From NCBI GenBank assembly GCA_028719885.1, contig JAQYLT010000065.1, positions 20,502-84,501 on the forward strand: a stretch of DNA of 64,000 bases, in the 5' to 3' direction. The notes under the pieces are model-generated. The model was not told the origin of the DNA and ran no database searches. It saw only the letters and a list, made by a program, of their open reading frames with translations. Source of the DNA: Bacillota bacterium (GTDB lineage Bacteria > Bacillota > Clostridia > Oscillospirales > Oscillospiraceae). Both the position numbers and the translations under genes were made by a program. Below are positions 57,323 to 64,000 of this stretch, piece after piece. Numbering within the stretch: position 1 is the stretch's first letter; each line of letters starts with the position of its first letter.

Positions 57323-58486
57323 GTGAAAATTGTGTATGCCGCCGGATGCATCTCCGAAGCTTCCTATGCCAGGCTGTATGGCGGCTCCGGCACCGCGCCG
57401 GCGTTTCAGGCCCAGAAATACAACCGGCTGTTTGCGGAGGGCCTGGCGGAGCACACCCAGGTGGATGTGGTGAGCTATCCCTCGGCGGAGGAAGCGATCT
57501 TAGGCTCCGGCGTGATTTCACCTCCGGATGAAACCGCAGGCAAGGTGCGCTACCACTATATTCCTACCTATCGTTCGGTGCTGCGGCGGTGGCTCCATTA
57601 TTTCCTGGGCTCCTTTTCCCGCTGCATGAAGCTGCTGGATGGGGACAGTGTGGTGATGATCGACTGCTGGAACCAGATGGCCGGCCTGGGGGCGTTGCTG
57701 GCGTCCAAAATCAAGGGCTGCCGGTGTGTTGGAATCATCACCGATCTGCCGGAGTTTTTGGGCGACGGCGCCACGGAGGCGCTGTCCAAGTATCTCATCC
57801 GCCACTGTACGGATTATGTGGTGCTTACGGAGCTTATGAACAACCGGGTGAACAAAAAGAGAAAGCCCTATGTGGTGCTGGAGGGCCATGCGGATATCAC
57901 CATGGCGTCCAGAGAGCCCTCTCTGGCGAAAAAGAGCAAAAAACGCATCTGTATGTATGCCGGAAGCATCCACCGAATTTACGGCGTGGAGCGGCTGGTA
58001 GAGGGCTTCCGCCAGGCCGCCATTCCCAATGCGGAGCTCCATATCTATGGCACCGGCGACTATCAGCAGGAGCTGGAAGAAATCGCCGCCCGGGACCCGT
58101 CCATCTTCTACGGTGGTCTGCTGCTGCCCAGTCAGGTGGTGGAAAAGGAGATGGAGGCCACCCTGCTGGTGAATCCCCGGCCATCGGACGAGGAATTTGT
58201 GAAATACTCGTTCCCGTCCAAAACCATGGAATATATGTCCACAGGCACACCGGTGCTCACCACGGCGCTGCCCTGCCTGCCGGAGGAATATCTCCCCCAT
58301 CTGTATTTTTTCCGGGAGGAGACGCCTCAGGGCATGGCCCAGGCTCTTCGCCAGGTGCTCTCTCTGACCGATGAGGAGCTGTTCCAAAAGGGCTGCCAGG
58401 CCCGGCAGTTCGTGCTGCGGGAGCGGAACAATGTGGTGCAGGCGGCCAAGGTCCTGGAAATGCTGGAGGGGAAAGGAAAATCATGA
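57323..58486 (+). CDS. Glycosyltransferase, GT4/GT-B-like
   Basis: 387 residues from a GTG at 57323, chosen because GGGAGGGAACTGT precedes it. GT-B features: C-terminal donor domain with RICMYAGSIHRIYGVERLVE, AELHIYGTGDYQQELEEI, FYGGLLLPSQVVEKEMEA and SFPSKTMEYMSTGTPVLTT (the Glu of the EX7E-like motif region). N-terminal half contains DSVVMIDCWNQMAGLGALLA. No membrane helix. First gene of a four-gene chain with ATGA overlaps. Confidence 0.85.
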   Translation: MKIVYAAGCISEASYARLYGGSGTAPAFQAQKYNRLFAEGLAEHTQVDVVSYPSAEEAILGSGVISPPDETAGKVRYHYIPTYRSVLRRWLHYFLGSFSRCMKLLDGDSVVMIDCWNQMAGLGALLASKIKGCRCVGIITDLPEFLGDGATEALSKYLIRHCTDYVVLTELMNNRVNKKRKPYVVLEGHADITMASREPSLAKKSKKRICMYAGSIHRIYGVERLVEGFRQAAIPNAELHIYGTGDYQQELEEIAARDPSIFYGGLLLPSQVVEKEMEATLLVNPRPSDEEFVKYSFPSKTMEYMSTGTPVLTTALPCLPEEYLPHLYFFREETPQGMAQALRQVLSLTDEELFQKGCQARQFVLRERNNVVQAAKVLEMLEGKGKS

Positions 58487-59742
58487 AAGTACTGTGGCTT
58501 TGCAATATCATCCCCGGTGGGGTTCGTGCCCATATGGGCGGCAGCAACGACGGCGGCATGTGGATTGATCATGTCCTGTCCGATCTGCGGCAGCAGAAGC
58601 TGACCATGCTGCTGCTCTGCCGGGGAGGGGACCACTCCGGCCGCCTGGATGACCGGACGGCCTATGCCCTGTTTTCGGAGGAGAAGCCCCATGTCTACAG
58701 TCCCTCTCTGGAAACCCAGTTCGGAATTCGGCTGAAAGAATTTGAGCCGGATGTGATTCACATCTGGGGCACCGAGTATGGTCACTGCCTGGCCATGGTC
58801 AATGCGGCGGAAAAGGTCGGCATGGCGGACCGGGTTGTCATCAGCATCCAGGGGCTTTGCAGCGTGTGCGCCCGGCATTATTGCGAGGGACTGCCGGAAA
58901 GGGTGTGCCGCCGGAGCACCCTGCGGGATTTGCTGCGCTGGGATAACCTGCGTCAGCAGCAGAAGAAATTCCGGCTTCGGGGCGATATGGAGTGCCAGGC
59001 GCTGAGGCAGGTATCCCATGTGATTGGAAGAACGGACTGGGACAGAGCCCTCACCCAGCAGATCAATCCCAATATTCACTACCACTTCTGCAATGAAACC
59101 CTGCGGAAGCCTTTCTATCAGGACAGCTGGCGCTATGACCGGGGAATCAAGCACCGGATTTTTGCTTCCAGCTGCCTGTATCCGGTGAAAGGCTTCCATT
59201 ACCTGCTGGAAGCGTTTCCGTTGGTGCTTTCCCAATTTCCCGATGCAACCCTCAGTGTCACCGGGGAGAGCTTCTTTGCGTCCGATTTCAAGAAAAAACT
59301 GCGGCAGGAGTACTATTTCCGTTATTTGGAGCGGTTCTGCCGGGAACAGGGCTTGATGGGGAAGATGGAATTCCTGGGAGATTTGAACGCCGAGCAGATG
59401 AAGCAGGCCTTTCTCCAGTCCAATGTGTTTGTGCTGCCGTCCACCATTGAGAATTCCTCCAATTCCCTGGGGGAGGCCATGCTTCTGGGGGTTCCCTGCG
59501 TGGCGGCGGATGTGGGAGGTGTTTCCAACATGCTCCGCCCCGGTGAGGGCTATGTGTATCAGTCCACCGCGCCCTATATGCTGGCCCATTACATCATGGA
59601 GGTGTTCCGGATGGAGGAACGGGCGGAGGAAATGGGGGCTCTGGCCCGGCAGCATGCCCTGAAAACCCATGCTCCGGAGGAAAATCTGAATCGGCTGCTG
59701 GAAATTTACCGGGAAATCGCCGGGGAGGGGAGGACACAATGA
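58483..59742 (+). CDS. Glycosyltransferase family 4
   Basis: 419 residues, GT-B fold. Starts MKVLWLCNIIPGGVRAHMGG with the N-terminal Gly-rich loop; donor domain has ASSCLYPVKGFHYLLEAFPL, LEFLGDLNAEQMKQAF-like block, and SSNSLGEAMLLGVPCVAADV (Glu of EX7E). ATGA overlaps on both sides. Transfers a sugar from a nucleotide donor to a lipid-linked or polymer acceptor; sugars unknown. Confidence 0.9.
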   Translation: MKVLWLCNIIPGGVRAHMGGSNDGGMWIDHVLSDLRQQKLTMLLLCRGGDHSGRLDDRTAYALFSEEKPHVYSPSLETQFGIRLKEFEPDVIHIWGTEYGHCLAMVNAAEKVGMADRVVISIQGLCSVCARHYCEGLPERVCRRSTLRDLLRWDNLRQQQKKFRLRGDMECQALRQVSHVIGRTDWDRALTQQINPNIHYHFCNETLRKPFYQDSWRYDRGIKHRIFASSCLYPVKGFHYLLEAFPLVLSQFPDATLSVTGESFFASDFKKKLRQEYYFRYLERFCREQGLMGKMEFLGDLNAEQMKQAFLQSNVFVLPSTIENSSNSLGEAMLLGVPCVAADVGGVSNMLRPGEGYVYQSTAPYMLAHYIMEVFRMEERAEEMGALARQHALKTHAPEENLNRLLEIYREIAGEGRTQ

Positions 59743-60740
59743 AAAAAGAACCGTTGATCAGTGTGATTGTGCCCATCTATAAGGTGGAGCGGTATCTGGC
59801 CAAATGTGTTCGATCCATTTTGAATCAAACCTATCGAAATTTGGAAGTGATTCTGGTGGATGACGGTTCCCCGGATGGCTGCGGGGCGATCTGCGACCAA
59901 TTCGCCCAAGAGGACAGCCGGGTAAGGGTCATTCACAAAGAGAACGGCGGCCTCAGCGATGCCCGGAACGCGGGAATCGACATTGCCACAGGGGATTATT
60001 TTTCCTTTATAGACAGCGATGACTGGCTGGATGGGAACGCCTATGAGGCCATGCTGGCCGTGGCGGAAAAATACAATGCAAAGCTGGTCTGCGCCGGACG
60101 GTACGACGAGGACGAAACTACCGGTCAGTCACAGGTTGGGCTCTGCCCGGAGAAAGAGGAATTTGTCCCCGGCAAGGAGCTGGTGCACCGGATTTTCCGG
60201 TGGGATCACCTGGACTCTGCTGCCTGGGATAAGCTCTATGCCCGGGAGCTGTTTCAGCAGATTCGCTACCCGGTGGGCCGGGTGGTGGAGGATGTGCCCA
60301 CCACCTATCGGCTGGTGCTGCTGGCGGGGGGCGGGGCCATGCTGCCCAGGCCCGTCTATCACTATCTCCACCGGGAGAACAGTATTACGAGCTCTGCCAT
60401 TTCCGAGAAATCCTTTCACGCGGTTCAGAATGCATCCCAGGTATATGAAGATGTGTGCCGCTCCCTGCCGGAATTGGCGCCGGATGCCCGGTATCTTCTC
60501 ATCGTTGCCCAGAAATACATTGTCCAGACTTTGGATTTGGAAGAAAAGGCCACCCGGGAGCAATTTGCCAAGGAGCATGCCCAGTACCGCCGGGCGCTTC
60601 GGGGCCATCTGGGCTTTGCCATGAAATATGACAAGTTCTCCCTCCTGGGTCGGATCGAAATGGTCATCACCGCCTTCGGACTGTTTCCCGCTGTGGTGCA
60701 TACCGGACGATTTTTTAAGAAATCGAGTAAAAAATCATGA
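59739..60740 (+). CDS. Glycosyltransferase family 2
   Basis: 333 residues, GT-A fold. N-terminal ISVIVPIYKVERYLAKCVRS, nucleotide-binding EVILVDDGSPDGCG, ENGGLSDARNAGI and the metal-binding DXD as FSFIDSDDWLDG. C-terminal 80 residues are helical and end in KKSSKKS. Typical capsule or teichoic-acid side-chain enzyme. Coupled to neighbours by ATGA overlaps. Confidence 0.94.
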   Translation: MKKEPLISVIVPIYKVERYLAKCVRSILNQTYRNLEVILVDDGSPDGCGAICDQFAQEDSRVRVIHKENGGLSDARNAGIDIATGDYFSFIDSDDWLDGNAYEAMLAVAEKYNAKLVCAGRYDEDETTGQSQVGLCPEKEEFVPGKELVHRIFRWDHLDSAAWDKLYARELFQQIRYPVGRVVEDVPTTYRLVLLAGGGAMLPRPVYHYLHRENSITSSAISEKSFHAVQNASQVYEDVCRSLPELAPDARYLLIVAQKYIVQTLDLEEKATREQFAKEHAQYRRALRGHLGFAMKYDKFSLLGRIEMVITAFGLFPAVVHTGRFFKKSSKKS

Positions 60741-62128
60741 AGAAAAGTATTAACCGCATTGCGTTTTTCAACTTCCTCAGCATTCTGCTGCTCCAGGGTA
60801 TTTCCCTGATTTCTGCGCCCCTGTTTTCCCGGCTGCTGAGCACGGATGGCTACGGAAACCTTGCCTCCTTTACCACCTGGGCGGGAATCGCCGCCACAGT
60901 GCTGTCGCTGCAAACCAATGCGACCATTGTCAATGCCCGGGTGAAATTCCCGGAGGAGGAGCAGCCCGCCTACCAGTCCGCCGCCATGGCGATTTCCCTG
61001 CTGTCTTTTGGAATTGGAGCCCTGATCATCGCTGCCTTTGCCGGGCCCATCTCCCGAGGGCTGAAAATGGAACGGTGGCTCATCGGGCTGCTGCTGATTC
61101 AGGCCTTCGGAACCTTTGGCGTGAATTTTCTGAACAGCAAATTCACCTATGAGTTCAAAGCGGATAAAAACATGCTGCTCAGCGTGTTTATCGCGGTGGC
61201 ATCCCTGGGCGTGGCGCTGGTATTTGTGCTGAACAGCCCCCAGGAGCAGCGGTATCTGGGCAGAATCATGGGCAATGTCCTGGTTTACGGCGCAGTGGGC
61301 CTTGCAGGCTGCATCTGGATTCTTTATAAGGGAAAGACATTTTACAGTAGACACTATTGGAAGTTCTGCCTTTTCCTGGGCGTGCCGCTGGTGTTTCAGA
61401 ATCTGGCTTATTCCATCCTGGGCAGCAGCGACATCCTCATGCTCAAGCAGATGGCCGGCGCCTCGGAATCCGGAATCTACAGTCTGGCCTATACCCTGTC
61501 CGGAATTATGTTTACCATCTTCAACGCGCTGAATAACAGCTGGGTGCCGTTCTTCTTTGACGATATGAAGCAGGACAGAAACCGGCAGGCGGCCCGCCAG
61601 GGAGAGCACTTTTTGGAGCTGTATGCCGTGCTTTCCGTGGGCTTTGTGCTGTTGGTGCGGGAGGTGTACCACGTTTATGCCGAGGAGGAATTCTGGCCGG
61701 GCCTGGAGCTGATTCCGGTGTTTACCGCCAGCTACTTTGCAAATATGCTATGCACCTTCCCGGTAAACTTTGAGCTCTTCCACCAGAAAACCGGCGCAGT
61801 GGCGGCGGCAACGGTGGCGGCGGCACTGGTGAACCTGGTGCTGAACTATGTCTTCATCCGCCTGTATGGCATGGTTGGCGCGGCGGTGGCCACCCTGCTG
61901 TCCCACGGCCTCCAGGTGACCATCCACCAAATCTATTGCCGGCGGTTCTTGGGCAAAGGGCGTTACCCATTCTCTCTGGCTGCCGAGGTGAAGTATACGG
62001 CGTTCTTTGGCATCGGCGTTCTGCTGTTCTATGTGGGCAAGGATGCCTGGTATCTTCGCTGGCCCCTGGGAGCGCTGCTGGGCCTGTGGGAGCTGGGCAG
62101 AATCTGGAAGCGGAAGAGCCTGCTGTAA
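60737..62128 (+). CDS. Oligosaccharide flippase (Wzx/MATE-like)
   Basis: 463 residues, 12-14 membrane helices (ALIIAAFAGPISRG, SVFIAVASLGVALVFVLNSP, VAAATVAAALVNLVLNYVFI and others). Belongs to the polysaccharide-export Wzx/RfbX group, expected to flip the lipid-linked product of the three glycosyltransferases. Ends with Lys/Arg-rich WKRKSLL. No polymerase (Wzy) gene is seen in the cluster. Confidence 0.88.
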   Translation: MKKSINRIAFFNFLSILLLQGISLISAPLFSRLLSTDGYGNLASFTTWAGIAATVLSLQTNATIVNARVKFPEEEQPAYQSAAMAISLLSFGIGALIIAAFAGPISRGLKMERWLIGLLLIQAFGTFGVNFLNSKFTYEFKADKNMLLSVFIAVASLGVALVFVLNSPQEQRYLGRIMGNVLVYGAVGLAGCIWILYKGKTFYSRHYWKFCLFLGVPLVFQNLAYSILGSSDILMLKQMAGASESGIYSLAYTLSGIMFTIFNALNNSWVPFFFDDMKQDRNRQAARQGEHFLELYAVLSVGFVLLVREVYHVYAEEEFWPGLELIPVFTASYFANMLCTFPVNFELFHQKTGAVAAATVAAALVNLVLNYVFIRLYGMVGAAVATLLSHGLQVTIHQIYCRRFLGKGRYPFSLAAEVKYTAFFGIGVLLFYVGKDAWYLRWPLGALLGLWELGRIWKRKSLL

Positions 62129-62165
62129 TGACGGATGGATGTTTTCCCTTTTTCGGAAAAAACTG

Positions 62166-62194
62166 TTGACAAAATCCCCTGTAGTGGTTATAAT
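62166..62194 (+). promoter_or_regulatory. Promoter of tRNA-Leu
   Basis: TTGACA (62166-62171), 17-bp spacer, TATAAT (62189-62194): consensus, 13 bp before the tRNA 5' end. Confidence 0.85.
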
Positions 62195-62206
62195 ATTCTG
62201 GCAACT

Positions 62207-62289
62207 GCGAGAGTGTTGGAATGGTAGACAAGCACGTTTGAGGTGCGTGTGGTTACGCCGTGGGGGTTCGAGTCCCCTCTCTCGCACCA
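62207..62289 (+). tRNA. tRNA-Leu (anticodon GAG)
   Basis: 83 nt including encoded CCA. Acceptor GCGAGAG/CTCTCGC with A73, class II long variable arm (GGT-TAC-GCC), anticodon stem CACGT/GCGTG with loop TTGAGGT (GAG), T-loop TTCGAGT. Confidence 0.95.
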
Positions 62290-62290
62290 T

Positions 62291-62326
62291 AACGAGTGTT
62301 CTGATTCAGGGCACTCGTTATTTTTT
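62291..62326 (+). terminator. Terminator of tRNA-Leu
   Basis: 8-bp stem AACGAGTG / CACTCGTT followed by ATTTTTTG. Confidence 0.88.
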
Positions 62327-62366
62327 GTTCATTCAATACTGCTGTTTCCTGAAAAAACAGTTTCCC

Positions 62367-62395
62367 TTGAATTAGCACTTTCCTTATGCTATAAT
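62367..62395 (+). promoter_or_regulatory. Promoter of the methyltransferase remnant
   Basis: TTGAAT (62367-62372), 17-bp spacer, TATAAT (62390-62395), 32 bp before the start; AAAGGG precedes the ATG. Confidence 0.7.
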
Positions 62396-62426
62396 CAAAT
62401 CAGCATTCGTTCAGAAAGGGAATAAA

Positions 62427-63098
62427 ATGGAGAGATATAATGTGCTGGACCTCTTTTGCGGATGTGGAGGAATGTCCTGGGGCTTGGCTAAAAAAGGTTT
62501 CAATATTGTCGCCGGGCTTGATATTTGGGAAATCGCTTTAAAAACCTACCAGTATAATCATAAAAATGCGAAGACATTGCAATTGGATGTTGCAGATGCA
62601 GACCCCATTGAAGTACTGAAACAAATTGGGCAGAAACCTGAAAATATTGACGTTATCATTGGAGGACCGCCGTGCCAAGGGTTTTCAAAAAACACCCCGG
62701 CTTCCGGGCGGTTTCTGGACGACCCTCGGAACCAGCTTTACAAAGCCTTTTTAAGATTTGTGAAGTGCATCCAGCCCAAAGTAGTCATTCTTGAGAATGT
62801 TGCTGAGATCTATAATGCCTTTGATGGTGTCGTCAGGCAAGAGATTGTTTCTACCCTTGAAGAATGGGGCTACAGAGTAAAGGTTCAGAAAATTGACATG
62901 TCCCACTATGGAATACCACAAAGACGGAGAAGGTGCTTTGCTCACCCCAGAGAGGTTCGTGGCCTGACAATGCGGGAGGCTGCACGCATACAGTCCTTTT
63001 CAGACGATTTCCATTTTTTGGGCAGCCGGACCGATCAGGTGGGGCAGATCGGCAATCTAAAATGGCTTCAACGACGTAATCTTCAACATCATCGATAA
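62427..63098 (+). pseudogene. Truncated DNA (cytosine-5-)-methyltransferase
   Basis: 223 residues, against 300-400 for functional type II enzymes. Motif I NVLDLFCGCGGMSWGL, motif IV IIGGPPCQGFS (catalytic Cys), motif VI VILENVAE, motif VIII GIPQRRRRCF are intact. Motif VIII then runs straight into motif IX/X (LTMREAARIQSFSDDFHF, VGQIGN): the whole target-recognition region of roughly 100 residues is deleted. After QIGN (63056) the frame enters sequence of the opposing endonuclease gene and ends in 13 unrelated residues. Enzyme activity is not expected. Codon and base use are more AT-rich than neighbours, suggesting acquired DNA. Confidence 0.88.
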
Positions 63099-63171
63099 AG
63101 GGAACGGCAATTGCTGCTCTGAGACCTTTTTTGATTCTTTTGAGCTGAGAAGGAGTTAGGGAATAATGCAT
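63058..63171 (-). pseudogene. N-terminal stub of a probable type II restriction endonuclease
   Basis: On the minus strand MHYSLTPSQLKRIKKGL and AVPFIDDVEDYVVEAIL are the first 38 codons of a gene that starts inside the last 16 bp of the controller gene, then stops being recognisable exactly where the methyltransferase remnant ends (63057). C-gene/R-gene overlap is the normal arrangement in C-regulated systems, so this is probably the endonuclease, cut by the same deletion. I do not recognise the family. Confidence 0.6.
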
Positions 63172-63383
63172 GAATCGTCCTCCAAAAATAATTTGTAGGT
63201 ATCGATTTCAAGAGCATCGGCGATTTTCTGAATATTATCCAGGGAGATGCTCCTGCGAAAGCATTCAATATCACTGATATAGGTTCGGTGTAACCCGCAA
63301 AGTTCGGCAAACTTTTCCTGAGAGAGGTTTCTTTGCATTCGATACTGCCGTACATTGCTGCCAAAAACCTTGATGATATCCAT
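63156..63383 (-). CDS. Restriction-modification controller (C) protein, XRE type
   Basis: 75 residues, a bare helix-turn-helix: FGSNVRQYRMQRNLSQEKFA then ELCGLHRTYISDIECFRRSI and LDNIQKIADALEIDTYKLFL. Size and sequence (LHRTYISxIEx) are characteristic of R-M controller proteins that delay endonuclease expression. ATG at 63383 is chosen for CGGAGGCC at good spacing. Intact although the M and R genes are broken, so it may persist as a free regulator. Confidence 0.82.
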   Translation of the reverse strand: MDIIKVFGSNVRQYRMQRNLSQEKFAELCGLHRTYISDIECFRRSISLDNIQKIADALEIDTYKLFLEDDSCIIP

Positions 63384-63499
63384 TGACTTGGCCTCCGTTT
63401 TTTTCAATATTTTACAGAATGGAATACAATGAGTCTACAGACAATAAGTGTACGAATTCCCGGCGGAGCGCCTTTGGGAATCCTGTGTCCGAATCAAAA

Positions 63500-63532
63500 A
63501 CGCCATGGACTCCAAAGCGGGGCCCATGGCGT
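63500..63532. terminator. Hairpin between controller gene and CRISPR array
   Basis: 9-bp stem ACGCCATGG / CCATGGCGT, 15-nt loop, followed by ATTTTGCT on plus and preceded by CAAAAA, so it could end transcripts from either side. 63384-63499 and 63533-63594 show nothing else. Confidence 0.5.
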
Positions 63533-63594
63533 ATTTTGCTGCAACAGTTCGGATAAATTATTTTAAGGGTTATCGGCATTCATAAGCTTACCTG

Positions 63595-64000
63595 CAAACA
63601 ACGCCCCCCCTACGAGGGGGGCGCGACGAGATACAGCAGCTCCCTGTTGGAAAAGAGCAGCTATTTCAATCCACGCTCCCCGTGGGGGGAGCGACAAGGC
63701 CCACGTTTTACCCAGAAAGAAAATAATGCATTTCAATCCACGCTCCCCGTGGGGGGAGCGACCGGCTTAAATGTCGTTCCGTCCGCTTTGCAGGGGATTT
63801 CAATCCACGCTCCCCGTGGGGGGAGCGACGGTGTGTCCGCTGGTTCTGCCTTTGCGGCGCTTCAGATTTCAATCCACGCTCCCCGTGGGGGGAGCGACAA
63901 GCCGCAAATTCTTTCAATTCCTGAACCTTTTATTTCAATCCACGCTCCCCGTGGGGGGAGCGACCCAGCATCGTGACGATAGCGGCATCTGCTTCCTATT
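63595..64000 (-). CRISPR. Type I-C-like CRISPR array, trailer end (partial, runs off right edge)
   Basis: Five identical 33-bp repeats (63663, 63730, 63797, 63866, 63932) beginning ATTTCAATCCACGC and ending GGGGAGCGAC, with four complete spacers of 34, 34, 36 and 33 bp and a fifth running out of the window. A sixth, degenerate repeat at 63595-63627 precedes a 35-bp spacer. On the minus strand the repeat ends in GTGGATTGAAAT, the 3' tag typical of I-C crRNAs, so transcription is predicted leftward with leader and cas genes beyond the right edge; the degenerate repeat then marks the trailer. No cas gene is in the window. Confidence 0.95.

Noticed and set aside
63647..63976. Open frame of 109 codons with repeated HAPRGGSD-like units.
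   Set aside because: It is translation of the CRISPR repeats and spacers.

Overview
The window looks like a chromosomal segment of a GC-rich, low-oxygen, endospore-forming gut Firmicute of class Clostridia, probably Oscillospiraceae or a close relative. The basis is spoVT, a type III glutamine synthetase, group I ECF vitamin transporters, KtrAB, a NahK-like amino-sugar kinase, sigma-A promoters with 17-bp spacers and strong AGGAGG ribosome binding sites. The species cannot be named from sequence alone.

Left part (1-10304, all minus strand): a nitrogen-assimilation block reading glnN (type III glutamine synthetase), gltB, gltD and an Amt ammonium channel fused to a P-II sensor domain, which runs off the left edge. 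amt, glnN and gltB each have a terminator hairpin in the leader. The amt leader also carries two small hexaloop hairpins of the kind bound by ANTAR antiterminators.

10437-16260: RluA-type pseudouridine synthase, an unassigned P-loop protein, an ABC exporter, a barnase-like lipoprotein ribonuclease with its barstar inhibitor, a YbaK/ProX tRNA editing enzyme and a CHAP amidase.

16263-25327: a corrinoid block. On the minus strand are an ECF transporter (T, fused A-A, S), a sugar-isomerase-like TIM barrel, and cobT, cobU, cobS, a short CobU paralogue and a CobC-like phosphatase. Diverging on the plus strand are a DUF2284 metal protein and a secreted protein with two transcobalamin-like DUF4430 domains. 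I read this as capture, uptake and lower-loop assembly of cobalamin.

25541-35859: PAP2 and TVP38 membrane proteins; a polar amino-acid ABC transporter with a YerC repressor and a MarR/SlyA-like operator; an XRE regulator with a cysteine-ladder beta-solenoid tail; an MFS exporter; a membrane M48 peptidase; SpoVT.

36011-43557: a collapsed Bce-type operon (response regulator kept; kinase, ATPase and permease reduced to fused fragments), a ZIP transporter, a P-type ATPase, RibU under an FMN riboswitch, and a DUF4830 protein.

43628-56842: mostly housekeeping: RsuA-type synthase, PucR/CdaR-type regulator, kinase-like protein, ktrB-ktrA, TrmH-type methyltransferase, dprA, topA, trmFO, plsX, rnc and a NahK-like kinase.

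57323-64000: a four-gene surface-glycan operon (three glycosyltransferases and a flippase), tRNA-Leu(GAG), a decayed 5-methylcytosine restriction-modification system with its controller protein, and the trailer end of a type I-C-like CRISPR array running off the right edge.

A family of about 190-340 bp intergenic palindromic elements occurs seven times (13761, 15993, 19613, 25346, 29908, 32579, 56946). They share terminal inverted repeats and a 20-bp palindrome that exists in two compensatory versions.
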